Below, piece by piece: positions 8,924 through 18,335 of a DNA stretch of 64,000 nucleotides (positions are counted from its first letter, which is position 1; each line of letters starts with the position of its first letter). Where the stretch lies: assembly GCF_019602855.1 (NCBI RefSeq), contig NZ_CP080769.1, positions 620,001 to 684,000 on the forward strand. Reading direction: 5' to 3'. The translations under genes and the position numbers were made by a program. A model generated the notes under the pieces. That model worked only from the letters and a program-made list of their open reading frames with translations. It searched no databases and was not told the origin of the DNA. Source of the stretch: Cupriavidus pinatubonensis (GTDB lineage Bacteria; Pseudomonadota; Gammaproteobacteria; Burkholderiales; Burkholderiaceae).

Positions 8924-8980
8924 CTATTGCCATCCAGAGCCCTTGCCGGCGCCTGTGATGATTGCGACTTTCTCTCCATT
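8924..8980 (-). pseudogene. N-terminal scrap of a short-chain dehydrogenase
   Basis: Eighteen codons read NGEKVAIITGAGKGSGWQ and then stop. This is the NAD-binding first strand and glycine motif (TGxxxGxG) of classical SDR proteins. The in-frame start codon is gone (AAT where ATG is expected) and nothing else of the gene remains. It lies just downstream of, and in line with, the amidohydrolase gene, so an SDR was probably once part of that operon. Confidence 0.6.
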
Positions 8981-8997
8981 AGAACTCCCCTTTTTTC

Positions 8998-10725
8998 TCA
9001 GGCACTAAGTCTGCCCCGAACGAGCCTGCCGGGCAGCGCACCGGTAGGCACTCCGTTGCGGTAAGTCACCTGCCCGCTGACCAGTGTTGCGGTGTAACCG
9101 TCCGCGGTCTGCTCTAGCCGCCGCGCGCCACCCGGAAGACTGAAAACGGGCTTTGGCGGGTGCAGCCTCAGGCGGTCGTAGTCTATGACATTGATATCGG
9201 CCTTGAGCCCCTCGGCAAGCAGGCCGCGGTCGGTCATCCCCAGCGCCAGAGCGTTGTTGCGCGACAACCGATGGACTGCCCATTCCAGCGGCACGCGGTC
9301 GTGTTCCCGATCACGGGTCCAGTACGACAGTACCGTGGTGGGATAGCTCGAATCGCAGATCATCCCGTAGTGGGCCCCGCCGTCTCCAAGTGCCACCAGT
9401 GTGTGGTCATCGACCAGCATTCTGTGCACGGCTTTCAGGTTTCCCTCAGCAAAGTTTGACGCCGGATTGAGAAGTACATTGTGGCCGCCGTTCTCGATCA
9501 GCAGGTCATATGTCCTCTCGGCGAGCGTGATACCCCGGTGCTTGGCCTGAGTTGCCAGGAACGCTTCAGGACCCGGCTCGTAGTTCGGTGGATCGCCTAG
9601 CAGGAAAGCGTTGTCGTACTGGGAAACCAAAAGAATATAGATCGGATTGGTATGGACAGGCTGTTCGGACAGAATGGCTGCGCGCCGCCTCGGATCGCGC
9701 AGGGCGGCTACACGCTCGGGCAATGGCCGGTCGTGAACTTCCAGGTAGCTGGGGTGGAACCGGAACGGGTGGAGTGAAAGGCCCAGGCCAAACAGCAGAC
9801 CGACCGGGCGAGGAAACACTTGTGCCTTGATGGGGTAGCCTTCGGACTGCGCCTGCCGGGTGAGTTCGAGCAGGCTCCCGTGCAGGTTGATGTATGGGGC
9901 CTTCTGCACCAGCGAGTAGCTGACCGGCCGCCCCGAAGTCTCAGCAATGCTGCGCAACAACTGCATCTGGGTTTCCGCATCCGAGCCTCCGTAGAAGCCG
10001 TCCGTGATGATCTGAAACACTCCACCACCGGCTTCACGCAGGCCGCGGGCCAGAGCCAGGACCTCGTCATGGCCAGCGCCGATGCTCGGTGCCAGTTCGC
10101 CCTCGACTGTGCGGTGGCCCAGATGCTGCGAGGTGCTGACACCGACCGCCCCCGCTCGCACGGCATCGCGCACGATGGACGTCATGTGGTGCAGCTCATC
10201 CGCAGTGGCCACCTCTCGACGCTCTCCCCGTTCACCCATCACATAGACACGAATAGCGGAATGTGGAACCTGGGCTGCGAAGTCGATGTCGTACTGCCCC
10301 GCCTGCAGCGAATCTAGGTATTCCGGAAAGGTCTCCCAGTTCCATGGGATACCAGCGCTCATGACGATCTCGGGGATGTCCTCCACACCCTCCATAACGC
10401 GCACCAGCGTCTCGCGGTCCTCGGCCTTGCATGGCGCAAAACCCACACCGCAGTTGCCCATCACCACCGTGGTCACTCCGTGGTTGGAGGACGGAATCAG
10501 CCGGTTCTCCCAGGTCACCTGGCCATCGTAATGCGTGTGGATATCGATGAATCCGGGCGTGACAATCTGGCCCGCGGCATCGATCTCCTCGCGCCCCTTC
10601 CCTTTCACTTCCCCAATACGCTCGATCTTGCCGTCCAGTACTGCTACATCTGCAATGCGGGCCGGTTCGCCGGATCCGTCAATGACTTTGCCACCACGGA
10701 TGACTACGTCATAGGCTGTTGTCAT
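8998..10725 (-). CDS. Amidohydrolase, N-acyl-D-amino-acid deacylase-like
   Basis: A 575-residue amidohydrolase superfamily enzyme of the D-aminoacylase/N-acyl-D-Glu deacylase type (Amidohydro_3). Visible are the metal-binding H63-T-H65-Y-D67 motif after the first strands, the NCG motif (Cys92), and conserved downstream segments (ALGDGGAHYGMICDSSYPTT). Its members hydrolyse amide bonds of N-acyl amino acids or related cyclic amides. ATG at 10725 with AAGGAG ahead. It is co-transcribed with the Bug receptor 15 bases upstream, which suggests that the receptor captures its substrate or a related acid. Substrate unknown; 'dihydroorotase-like' annotations are possible alternatives. Confidence 0.85.
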   Translation of the reverse strand: MTTAYDVVIRGGKVIDGSGEPARIADVAVLDGKIERIGEVKGKGREEIDAAGQIVTPGFIDIHTHYDGQVTWENRLIPSSNHGVTTVVMGNCGVGFAPCKAEDRETLVRVMEGVEDIPEIVMSAGIPWNWETFPEYLDSLQAGQYDIDFAAQVPHSAIRVYVMGERGERREVATADELHHMTSIVRDAVRAGAVGVSTSQHLGHRTVEGELAPSIGAGHDEVLALARGLREAGGGVFQIITDGFYGGSDAETQMQLLRSIAETSGRPVSYSLVQKAPYINLHGSLLELTRQAQSEGYPIKAQVFPRPVGLLFGLGLSLHPFRFHPSYLEVHDRPLPERVAALRDPRRRAAILSEQPVHTNPIYILLVSQYDNAFLLGDPPNYEPGPEAFLATQAKHRGITLAERTYDLLIENGGHNVLLNPASNFAEGNLKAVHRMLVDDHTLVALGDGGAHYGMICDSSYPTTVLSYWTRDREHDRVPLEWAVHRLSRNNALALGMTDRGLLAEGLKADINVIDYDRLRLHPPKPVFSLPGGARRLEQTADGYTATLVSGQVTYRNGVPTGALPGRLVRGRLSA

Positions 10726-10740
10726 ATGTATTTCTCCTTG

Positions 10741-11703
10741 TCAGTCGGCTTTCGCGCCAGCCAATGCGACCAGGTGCTTCCATTTGGCGAACTCCCTTGG
10801 CATCGCCGCCTGCAGCGCGGAAGCGCCTTCGATCTCGACATCCAGTCCCTGCCCCGCGCAAAGGGCTTTGAACTCGGCGCTTGCGGCGGCCTGCATGATC
10901 CCTCCAGCCAGTGTGCTCACTGTCGGGGCGGGCGTTCCTGCGCGCACTAGGGCAAAGATTGGTGACGCCACGTCATAGCCGCGCAGTCCCGCTTCTGCGA
11001 TAGTCGGCACTCCTGGCAGCAAAGCCGTGCGCTTCGCGCTGGTTATCGCCACCACGCGCAACTTCCCTGACTTCAGGAGCGGCAGCGATGGCGAGATGCC
11101 GAGGATGCCCACGTCAATCTGGCCGCTCGCGAGATCGACAAGGCTCTGCGAGGCCATCTTGTATGGGGTGTGGGCAATGTCAATTCCCGCCATCGAACAC
11201 AGCAATGCGCCGGCAAGGTGGGAAGGTGTCCCGGATCCACCGGACGAAAAAGACAGCCTTCCCGGCCGCTTCTTCGCCTCGGCAATGATGTCATGCACCG
11301 ACCTGAACGGGGAATCTGCCGGGACCATCAGAAGCAGCGTGGATGTGGCGACGCTCGCAACTGGCGAGAAATCCGTGAAGGCGTCGTAAGGCAGCTTGTC
11401 GTACAGCCAGGGGAATGCGTAGTGCGAAGCGTTTGTAATCAGTATCGTCTTGCCATCTGTTGGCGACTTGGCCACGAAATCAGTGCCGATGGTTCCGCCT
11501 GCGCCGACCTTGTTCTCAACGAGGACCGGAACCTGCCACTGCTTTCCCATATGGCTGGCAAGCTGGCGCGCCAACGTGTCGGTGCCGGTCCCCGGCGCGT
11601 TCATGACAATCAGCCGGACCGCAGCGTCCGAGGACGGTGCTGCGCGCGCCAATGGCGACAGTAAAAGTGTCGCGGCGGCCGCCGAGAACGTACGTCGTTT
11701 CAT
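10741..11703 (-). CDS. Bug-family periplasmic substrate-binding protein (TctC-like)
   Basis: A 320-residue extracytoplasmic receptor of the tripartite tricarboxylate transporter family. It starts with a signal peptide (MKRRTFSAAAATLLLSPLAR then ARA-like cleavage). The family motif LIVMNAPGTGTDTLARQLAS and the second ligand loop PVLVENKVGAGGTIGTDFVA are present. It should bind a small carboxylate in the periplasm. No TctA/TctB membrane genes are nearby, which is common for Bug genes in Burkholderiales. First gene of an operon with the amidohydrolase; promoter with palindrome site 4 lies 100-160 bases upstream. Confidence 0.9.
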   Translation of the reverse strand: MKRRTFSAAAATLLLSPLARAAPSSDAAVRLIVMNAPGTGTDTLARQLASHMGKQWQVPVLVENKVGAGGTIGTDFVAKSPTDGKTILITNASHYAFPWLYDKLPYDAFTDFSPVASVATSTLLLMVPADSPFRSVHDIIAEAKKRPGRLSFSSGGSGTPSHLAGALLCSMAGIDIAHTPYKMASQSLVDLASGQIDVGILGISPSLPLLKSGKLRVVAITSAKRTALLPGVPTIAEAGLRGYDVASPIFALVRAGTPAPTVSTLAGGIMQAAASAEFKALCAGQGLDVEIEGASALQAAMPREFAKWKHLVALAGAKAD

Positions 11704-11802
11704 TGTTCCACTCCCCGCGTTCGTTTATTGTGGATCGGCATCGGTTGTCTCCTAGCCGCCGGGATGAACACACACGCTCCAACACTTCAAAATTGCGTCC
11801 TG

Positions 11803-11864
11803 ATCATAGGAACGGGCACCGATACGCTCAACGCATCGGCGGAGGTCTTTCCGTACATTGAATC
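11803..11864 (-). promoter_or_regulatory. Palindromic site 4 with promoter of the receptor/amidohydrolase operon
   Basis: The minus strand carries ATTCAATGTACGGAAA (11863-11848). TTGAGC (11831-11826) starts 26 bases from GTACGGAA, and TATGAT (11808-11803) follows after 17 bases. Predicted start near 11796, leaving a leader of about 90 bases. Confidence 0.6.
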
Positions 11865-12102
11865 AAGAAAGCCTTGCCGACAAAAAAGCGAAGAATCAAG
11901 AAATCAGTGCACGCGAAGTACAAGCACACCGGCGAGGCCTTCCGGCCTGTCAAGCGACGTGCAAACCCGGTTGGCCTTGTTCGCCGCCGCGGGGCACGCC
12001 TGAAGCCCTCAGGGTCGACGCCACGCCGGCGTCGACCTGGCAATGCGGAAGGTACAGCGGGGTGACGGCGAGCGTCTGGACGGACACGCGCCGGCCGCAG
12101 CG
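11865..12102. other. Intergenic stretch between two minus-strand units
   Basis: No gene or terminator hairpin that I can support. Plus-strand frames here are low-complexity shadows. Confidence 0.35.
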
Positions 12103-13143
12103 TCACGCCGCGCTGGTTGCCCCGCTGCTTGGACGATAGGCCTGGATACCCGTCAGCTCGCGCCCTTCGATCAGCGTCAGGATCTGGTTGGTGCCGTCGG
12201 GAATGGGCAGCATCCGCACGTCGCGGAACAACTGCTCCAGTCCCATCTCGCAGCTGATGCCCATCGCGCCGTGCACTTCCATCGCCAGCGAGACCGCGCG
12301 CATGCAGGCCGCCAGCGAATAGCGCTTCGCCATCGCCGAGAGGTGGTTGGCGCGGTCTCCTGCGTCGATGGAAGACAGCGCGTGGTAACACAGCAGGCGG
12401 CTGGTCGTCACCGCGGTGGCGATGTCCGCCAGCATCTCCTGGACCAGCTGGAACGACGCAATTGGTCTGCCGAATTGCCTGCGGTCGCCAGCGTACTGCA
12501 GTGCGGCGTCCAGTGCGCGCTGTGCCATATGGACGGCGCACAGGCCTAGGATGGGTCGGTTCGCCAGCCAGGTCAGGTTCAGCACGCGCGCCGCGTCACC
12601 TGCGGTGCCGAGCTGGTTCTGCCTCGGCACGCGGCAACTTTCGAACAGCACTTCGCCGAGATGCCCCTGTCGCAACCCGAGGACCGGGATTTCCCGGGCT
12701 TCATACGGCGACTGGTCGCGCTCCACGATGATCCGGGTCGTGCTTGGGCGACCGCTTGCATCGTGGCCATAGCTCGCGGTGACGTTGATCAGGTCGCAGA
12801 TGCTAGCATTGGTGATCCACATCTTGCGGCCCGACAGCCGGAAATGATCCGGACCATCGTCCTCCAGCCGCGTCCTGACCCTGCGCGAATCCGAGCCGAC
12901 GTCGGGCTCCGTCGTACCGGTACAGCTGATGCGCTTGCCGGAAATGAGATCGGGCAGAAATCGCTCGCGCTGCTCCGGCGTGCTGTCGAAGCCGATCCGG
13001 GTTGCTGTGACTTCCTGTCCCAGGACCGCGATTGCCACGACGGGAGGGAGTTGCTCCATCATGAGGCCGTACGTGAGAGCCGGCAGTTCGGCACCACCTG
13101 CGGATTCCGAGACGCGCGCCAGTGACGATGAAGGCGCCAGCAC
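12103..13143 (-). CDS. Acyl-CoA dehydrogenase, N-terminally shortened
   Basis: A flavin-dependent acyl-CoA dehydrogenase of up to 346 residues. The CoA/FAD loop (ISCTGTTEPDVGSD, WITNAS), the dimer helix RRQFGRPIASFQLVQEMLAD and the C-terminal IPDGTNQI are clear. In the last motif Asp stands where the catalytic Glu of medium-chain enzymes sits. The N-terminal helical domain is about 60 residues short: the G..xxLTY segment expected near residue 75 is at about 20, and an in-frame stop (13152-13150) closes the frame upstream. The GTG at 13143 is also upstream of the start predicted for palindrome site 5. It may be a 5'-deleted, non-functional gene. Confidence 0.7.
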   Translation of the reverse strand: MLAPSSSLARVSESAGGAELPALTYGLMMEQLPPVVAIAVLGQEVTATRIGFDSTPEQRERFLPDLISGKRISCTGTTEPDVGSDSRRVRTRLEDDGPDHFRLSGRKMWITNASICDLINVTASYGHDASGRPSTTRIIVERDQSPYEAREIPVLGLRQGHLGEVLFESCRVPRQNQLGTAGDAARVLNLTWLANRPILGLCAVHMAQRALDAALQYAGDRRQFGRPIASFQLVQEMLADIATAVTTSRLLCYHALSSIDAGDRANHLSAMAKRYSLAACMRAVSLAMEVHGAMGISCEMGLEQLFRDVRMLPIPDGTNQILTLIEGRELTGIQAYRPSSGATSAA

Positions 13144-13185
13144 TCGACGTCAATGCTTTCGCCAATGTGTTCCGTACTCCGGAAT
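13125..13185 (-). promoter_or_regulatory. Palindromic site 5 with -35
   Basis: The minus strand reads TTCCGGAGTACGGAAC (13184-13169). TTGACG (13153-13148) starts 25 bases from GTACGGAA. CATCGT (13130-13125) is a weak -10 after 17 bases. It abuts the shortened acyl-CoA dehydrogenase frame, as if the original gene start between them had been deleted. Confidence 0.55.
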
Positions 13186-13411
13186 CGTTTGTGTCCCGGC
13201 AAGGCCCGATCAGTCAGTCCACGGCATCGCGGCTAGCTTTCGCCGGCTGTGTGAAGACTGGCCTGGCGGGATGCAAGGCTACTGGCTACCGTGCATCGTC
13301 GAACGTCGACCAGCTTATGCCTCCACTGACGTGGCGGGCGACAACTGTCGACGGCTTGGGTAATAGCGATAAGAACGAGGAAAGGCCGGACGACCTGCAC
13401 GATGGCTGGCT

Positions 13412-14323
13412 TCAGTCCTGCCGATCGAGCCCGTCTTCGATCAGGAGATCGACCAGCTTTCGCGCGAACAGCGGCAAGGCTTCCGGGTCGGCAACGCAGA
13501 TCTGCAGCTTGCGCTCGGCCCATTCGTCGTTGAGCTGGACGATCCGCAGCGCCATCGTGCCCGCATGACGTGCCGCGGTACTTTCCGGCAGCACGCCAAC
13601 GCCGACGTTGGCCTCGATCATGCGGCAGGCCGTCTCGAAGTTGCTGACCTGGACCCGCCAGCGCAACTCCCGTTGCAGATCCGCGGCGGCCCGGCTGAGG
13701 AAGTTGTGGATCGCGCTCGCCTCCGGCAGGCCGATGAATTCGTAGTCGAGCGTATCGATGAAGTTCGTGCTGTTGCGCTCGGCCAGCGGGTGGCTCAGCG
13801 CGGTGGCAAGCACCAGGCGGTCGCGTCGGTAAGGCATGACTTCGAGCCCTTCGGTACGCACATTCCCGGCAACGATCCCGATGTCGACCATACCATCCAG
13901 CACCGCCCGCACGATGTCCGGGCTCAGCCGTTCCTGCATGTCGATGGTCACGTCAGGATGGTTGACGAGATACGTGCGCAGTACCGCGGGCAGGAACTCG
14001 CTCATCGCCGTGGTGTTGGCGAAGACGCGCACATGGCCTCTTACGCCCGACGCGTATTCCTGGAGATCGCCGCTCAACTGCTCCAGCTGGCGGATGACCC
14101 GGCGGGCGTGAGCCAGCAGCGTCTCCCCCGCTCCCGTCACCTTCACCCCCTGGCTACTTCGGCTCAGCAGCTTGATGCCGACGTGCTCCTCCAGGCTCTT
14201 GATCCGGGTACTGGCAGCGGCCAGCGACAGGTGTGAGCGTTTGGCACCGCCGGTCAGGCTTTGGGCCTCCGCTATATGAGCGAATAGTTTCAGGTCGACC
14301 AGGTCAAAGCGCATCACATCCAT
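13412..14323 (-). CDS. LysR-family transcriptional regulator
   Basis: A 303-residue LysR regulator. Residues 8-66 form the winged helix-turn-helix (FDLVDLKLFAHIAEAQSLTG ... SHLSLAAASTRIKSLEEHVG). The rest is the periplasmic-binding-fold effector domain, with the family's VRVFANTTAMSEFLP start. ATG at 14323, with an alternative at 14314. It lies upstream of, and in line with, the shortened acyl-CoA dehydrogenase, separated by 268 bases with palindrome site 5. Target and inducer unknown. Confidence 0.85.
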   Translation of the reverse strand: MDVMRFDLVDLKLFAHIAEAQSLTGGAKRSHLSLAAASTRIKSLEEHVGIKLLSRSSQGVKVTGAGETLLAHARRVIRQLEQLSGDLQEYASGVRGHVRVFANTTAMSEFLPAVLRTYLVNHPDVTIDMQERLSPDIVRAVLDGMVDIGIVAGNVRTEGLEVMPYRRDRLVLATALSHPLAERNSTNFIDTLDYEFIGLPEASAIHNFLSRAAADLQRELRWRVQVSNFETACRMIEANVGVGVLPESTAARHAGTMALRIVQLNDEWAERKLQICVADPEALPLFARKLVDLLIEDGLDRQD

Positions 14324-14628
14324 CCCAATCGGCGTACCGGATAATCCTCCAACGTAGCGCGCTAATCACCAAAATTGGGCAACGTTGATCCCACAAAGTA
14401 TGATGGACCTTACTGATCCCGCCAGGCATCCCGGCCATTAAGCTACCACTCCCCTGCGCATCGATTGGCGCAGTATGCTTGTCGCCCTTAGCGGCGGGGC
14501 GGCCAGGAAGAGTTCCGAGGGCTTTGATTCTATTCGTCATGTCGTGAAGGGCCTCGCCATTGTTCGGACTGAATAGAGTATCCGTGAGCCGCCTCGCCGC
14601 TTCCGGATTGCTTCCTCTCCCGGAGCCA
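14324..14628. other. Intergenic stretch between two LysR genes
   Basis: Contains AT-rich patches (for example around 14360-14400) that could be the promoter region of the LysR gene at 14323. A 78-codon minus-strand frame (14540-14304) has no recognisable motif. Nothing else is supportable. Confidence 0.35.
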
Positions 14629-15534
14629 CTACTCGTTGACGCTACCGACGGCGTCCAGCAACGCTCGCACTTTAGGCGGCATCAGCCGACGCGCGGGAGT
14701 CAGCGCATAGATTCTGGAAGGCGTTGAAGTGAACGAGGGTAGCACCCGCACAAGGTCGCCCCGCCCAAGATATTCCGCTACAAAGCGCGACGTACAGCGG
14801 GCGACGCCCAAGCCGTCGATCGCGGCGCGGGCACGCATCTCGCCATTGGACGTCCGCATGCGTGGCTGCACGCACACGCGCTCCACCTCTTTGCCATCCT
14901 TGCAAAACTCCCAGAACTGGTCGTCGGGTTCCGCGATGACAGGCCATGCTTCAAGATCCTGTGGCCGCTCAGGAAATCCATGCGTCTTGCACAGCGCCGC
15001 GGATGCATAGAAGGCACGATCCATTGCCACCACTCGCCTGCTCACCAGGGAGCTGCCCGGCAATTGCGTGGTGGTCTTGACGAAGGCCACATCGTACCCT
15101 TGCTCGACCAGGTCGGGCACCACTCGCGATTCATCGATCTCGACGCGCAGGTCCGGGTACTTTCTGAGCAGTTCCGCAAGTGCCGGGGACAGGTGCAGCC
15201 ATCCGCTCTCATAGGGAGCACTGATCCGCAACGTCCCCCTGACTTCCGCCGTCGTCGATTTCGCATCGGCGGCCACGTCCCGCAGCGCCGATAACAGCGG
15301 CGATGAACGTGCATACAGTATCTCGCCGGCCTCCGTCACACGCACACGTCGCGTGGTTCGCTCCAGCAGCCGGACGCCGATTTGTCGCTCCAGTCGTATC
15401 ACGGATGCGCTGACCGACGACTTGGGCAGGCCAGCCTTGCTGCCCGCCGCCGTGAAGCTGCCGGCCTCAACGACCCTGCAGAAATTTTCCCAGTCGCGCC
15501 AGTCCGTGGCGTCTTCCGTATCTTCGGGTGTCAT
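14629..15534 (-). CDS. LysR-family transcriptional regulator (CrgA/DmlR-type)
   Basis: A 301-residue LysR protein of the CrgA/DmlR-like subgroup. The helix-turn-helix is at about 13-70 (WENFCRVVEAGSFTAAGSKA, LPKSSVSASVIRLERQIGVR). The effector domain starts at VRGTLRISAPYESG, and the C-terminal IYALTPARRLMPPKVRALLD signature of that subgroup is present. It starts two bases after the stop of the upstream MFS gene, so it is probably the last gene of the 21.2-14.6 kb operon and could regulate that operon. Confidence 0.85.
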   Translation of the reverse strand: MTPEDTEDATDWRDWENFCRVVEAGSFTAAGSKAGLPKSSVSASVIRLERQIGVRLLERTTRRVRVTEAGEILYARSSPLLSALRDVAADAKSTTAEVRGTLRISAPYESGWLHLSPALAELLRKYPDLRVEIDESRVVPDLVEQGYDVAFVKTTTQLPGSSLVSRRVVAMDRAFYASAALCKTHGFPERPQDLEAWPVIAEPDDQFWEFCKDGKEVERVCVQPRMRTSNGEMRARAAIDGLGVARCTSRFVAEYLGRGDLVRVLPSFTSTPSRIYALTPARRLMPPKVRALLDAVGSVNE

Positions 15535-15536
15535 GC

Positions 15537-17093
15537 TCAGTCAATCCGTCGTTGCCACATCGCGAGAACCGCGCCACAAACAGCGATCCACGTTACAAAC
15601 TGAAAGCCGTCCAGCGTGCTAAGAAAGCTGGACTGCTGCGCCACCATCCGACCGATTTCATGCAAAGCCAGGCTGGCGGCATCATTGCTTGTGTGGCCGA
15701 CACCCTCAAAGGCATGAGTCATCCGTTCGAGCGTAGCCCGGTACATGGGATTGAACGGGGTCACGAACTCGGCAAGACGGGTCTCGTGAAGGGCGTATCG
15801 GTGCTGGTCCAGGATGATCATGCTCGCCGTCGCAAAGGAATACGTCAGTTGCTTGACCATGTTCTTGAATCGATAGCCATGGCTGAACTCCTCCACCACA
15901 AAGACCCGGAACGTGATGTTTGCAACCGGCAGCGCCACGAACAACAGCAACAGGCCGCGCAAAACCAGAGGCGGCACCAGCCAGGAACTGCTGACGCCGA
16001 ACGGCATGTGGCGCATCCAGCTGGCGGACAGGGCGGCAAGCAGGAATCCTGGAACGATCAACCACTTCTTTCGCTGGACGAGCGATGCGTACCGGAGATA
16101 CGCCAATGCACCGAACAGCGACACCAGCGCCGTGAGGCCAACTAGCTGTCCCGCATTCTCGACCGGATACCCCAGGCCGCCCTCAAGGAACCGCGAAACC
16201 AGGTAGCCAAGCGAATGGCTCAGGTAGTAAAAGAGCACGTATAGCGCGATCCCCATTTGGAAGGTTTTCTCGCGCAGGGCGTGCAGGCGCATCAGCGGCC
16301 GTGGGTGGTGCCATTGATGCCAGGCGAATCCCGCCAGCGCGAGCAGCCCGGCGACGGTCAGAAACATGAGTGCCGGCGATGCACTGAACAGCTCGAAGCG
16401 CACCTGCTGCATCACGATCATCAGTGCCCCCAGGCCGGAAGCGAACAGAAGGTAGGGCCAAAGATGGACGTCGCCACGGTCAGCGGCAGGTATTTGGCCC
16501 GATTGCGGCACCGCAAGCCAGGCAAGCAACGCCAGTGCTACGCCGACGACCGCCGTGCCGGCGAACAACGAGCGCCAGCCAAACTGTGCGATCAGGTAGC
16601 CGCCGGATAGTGGCGCGAGCGCGCTCGCCAGCAGGATCATGAGCAGAAACACCCGCATCGCCGCGGGACGTTGCTGCGGAGTGAAGCTGGCCTGAAGCTG
16701 GATACGACATGCACTCATCATCGGGCCGATGAAGAACCCCTGCATGCCCCGTGCCAACGTCAGTGCCATCGATGACTCGGAGAGCGCGGACGCCACCGAG
16801 CCGACGGCAAACAGCAGCAGGCTGAAACCGAGGTAGCGCCGGTATCCGACGCGCTCGACCCACCACTGCTGCTGCAGAATGCCGAGCACAGACGTCATGG
16901 CATAGGCCGTCGATGCCCAGACCAGCTCATCAGGCGAAGCATTGATGCCGCCCGCGATGTGCCGCGTGAAGAAGCCGAACATCGCGTTGTCGAAGTAATC
17001 CAGCCCGGTGGCAAGCGCCAGCGCCCAGGCGAACACGGTCATGCGCAGCCGGTCCTGTTCAGTGTCCCGCAGTTCCTCCGCCATTGTGTCCAT
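15537..17093 (-). CDS. MFS transporter, DHA2 (14-TM, EmrB-like) family
   Basis: An inner-membrane proton-driven transporter of 518 residues. Fourteen hydrophobic spans are apparent, and an EmrB/QacA-like signature region is seen (WASTAYAMTSVLGILQQQWW, YRRYLGFSLLLFAVGSVASA, RGMQGFFIGPMM). Members usually export drugs, organic acids or hydrophobic compounds. The long C-terminal loop before the last span (about 430-490) is typical of DHA2. Placed between a CoA-transferase and a LysR gene in the operon, it could export an overflow metabolite of the pathway. Confidence 0.85.
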   Translation of the reverse strand: MDTMAEELRDTEQDRLRMTVFAWALALATGLDYFDNAMFGFFTRHIAGGINASPDELVWASTAYAMTSVLGILQQQWWVERVGYRRYLGFSLLLFAVGSVASALSESSMALTLARGMQGFFIGPMMSACRIQLQASFTPQQRPAAMRVFLLMILLASALAPLSGGYLIAQFGWRSLFAGTAVVGVALALLAWLAVPQSGQIPAADRGDVHLWPYLLFASGLGALMIVMQQVRFELFSASPALMFLTVAGLLALAGFAWHQWHHPRPLMRLHALREKTFQMGIALYVLFYYLSHSLGYLVSRFLEGGLGYPVENAGQLVGLTALVSLFGALAYLRYASLVQRKKWLIVPGFLLAALSASWMRHMPFGVSSSWLVPPLVLRGLLLLFVALPVANITFRVFVVEEFSHGYRFKNMVKQLTYSFATASMIILDQHRYALHETRLAEFVTPFNPMYRATLERMTHAFEGVGHTSNDAASLALHEIGRMVAQQSSFLSTLDGFQFVTWIAVCGAVLAMWQRRID

Positions 17094-17140
17094 CCCTTGC
17101 TTCCTGCGGCCCGGCCCTTCTGTCAGCTACCTGGGTCTTC

Positions 17141-18322
17141 TCAGATTACGCCGAGCTCGCGCAGCGCCGCGATTTCACCGGGCGCATAGCCCGCGTCGCG
17201 CAGCACTTCCTCGGTATGCTCGCCAGCCGTCGGCGGACGTCGGGCGATGGCCGGAGCAGTCCGCGACAGCGACACCGGCGTGGCGACAAGCGGCACCTGA
17301 GCCGCTGCGCCCGGATAATCGACGCCGTGGAATGCGCCGCAGGCACCGACAACTTCGTCCTCCAGCGCCTGTCGCGGCGTGTTGACCGGGCCGCCGGGAA
17401 TGCGCGCGTCCTCCAGCATCGCCAGGGCTTCGTCGCGCGTCCGGCCAGCGCACCAGTTCGACATGATGTCGCTGAGGACTTTGCCATGCTCGCCGCGCAG
17501 CGCATCGTCCGCGTAACGCGGATCATCCAGCAGTTCCGGGCGCTCCACCATGCGCGTCCAGCGTTTGAACATTGCGGGGCCGATCACCTGCGCGATGATC
17601 CAGCCATCCTTGACGCGAAAGATGTCCGACGGGCCGTAGGTCGGGCTGCGGTTCACGGTGGCTTGCCGGTTCAGTCCGCGCAGCGCTTCCTCGATCAGGC
17701 TGCCGCTGGACAGCGTGAGCGCCGTGTGCAGCAGCGACGCGCCGACCTCCTGCCCCTGCCCGCTCGTCTTGCGTTCGTAGAGCGCCATCATGGTCCCGAG
17801 CGCGCAGCACAGCGCGGTCGAAAAATCGACGACCGGCACCATCGACTTCATGGGATGGTCCGGCAGCCCCGTCAGGTGCACCGCCCCGCTCATCGCCTGC
17901 CCGACGCCGTCGAAGCCGACACGGTCGCGCACGGCCGGGTCTGCGCCAAACGCCGACGAAGCGGTCAGGATGATGTCGGGCTTCACCTTGCGCAGGCTCT
18001 CATAGTCGAGGCCGAGCGCCGCAATGGTACGCGGCGGCATGTTCGCCACGACTACGTCGGTGTTCAACAGCAGCTTGCGGACCACCGCGCGCCCCTCCTC
18101 GCTGTCGAGATCGAGCGTGATCGAGCGTTTGTTCCGGTTGACCTGCAGGAAGAACGCGCCCTCGCCTTCACTGGTCACCGGCGCGACGAAGCGGTCCTCG
18201 CTGCCGCCGACGCGATCGATACGGATGACGTCCGCGCCGAAGTCGGCGAGCAGCGCCGCGCAGAACGGGCCGGCGATGAACCTGCCGAAATCCAGGACCC
18301 TGATGCCTTCGAGAACTTTCAT
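17141..18322 (-). CDS. CaiB/BaiF family class III CoA-transferase
   Basis: A 393-residue family III CoA-transferase that moves CoA from an acyl-CoA donor to a carboxylate without a covalent thiolester pool. Seen are the N-terminal motif VLDFGRFIAGPFCAALLADF, GADVIRIDR, and the nucleophilic Asp in VVPVVDFSTALCC (about 168). The family is about 380-420 residues, so it is complete. Start ATG 18322. It follows the acyl-CoA synthetase by 13 bases; the operon thus has both an ATP-dependent and a CoA-transfer route to activate acids. One of four family members within 12.5 kb. Confidence 0.9.
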   Translation of the reverse strand: MKVLEGIRVLDFGRFIAGPFCAALLADFGADVIRIDRVGGSEDRFVAPVTSEGEGAFFLQVNRNKRSITLDLDSEEGRAVVRKLLLNTDVVVANMPPRTIAALGLDYESLRKVKPDIILTASSAFGADPAVRDRVGFDGVGQAMSGAVHLTGLPDHPMKSMVPVVDFSTALCCALGTMMALYERKTSGQGQEVGASLLHTALTLSSGSLIEEALRGLNRQATVNRSPTYGPSDIFRVKDGWIIAQVIGPAMFKRWTRMVERPELLDDPRYADDALRGEHGKVLSDIMSNWCAGRTRDEALAMLEDARIPGGPVNTPRQALEDEVVGACGAFHGVDYPGAAAQVPLVATPVSLSRTAPAIARRPPTAGEHTEEVLRDAGYAPGEIAALRELGVI

Positions 18323-18335
18323 TTTTCTGCCCGCC

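Noticed and set aside
14304..14540. 78-codon minus-strand frame between the two LysR genes.
   Set aside because: No motif, overlaps the LysR start, and composition is like non-coding frames.
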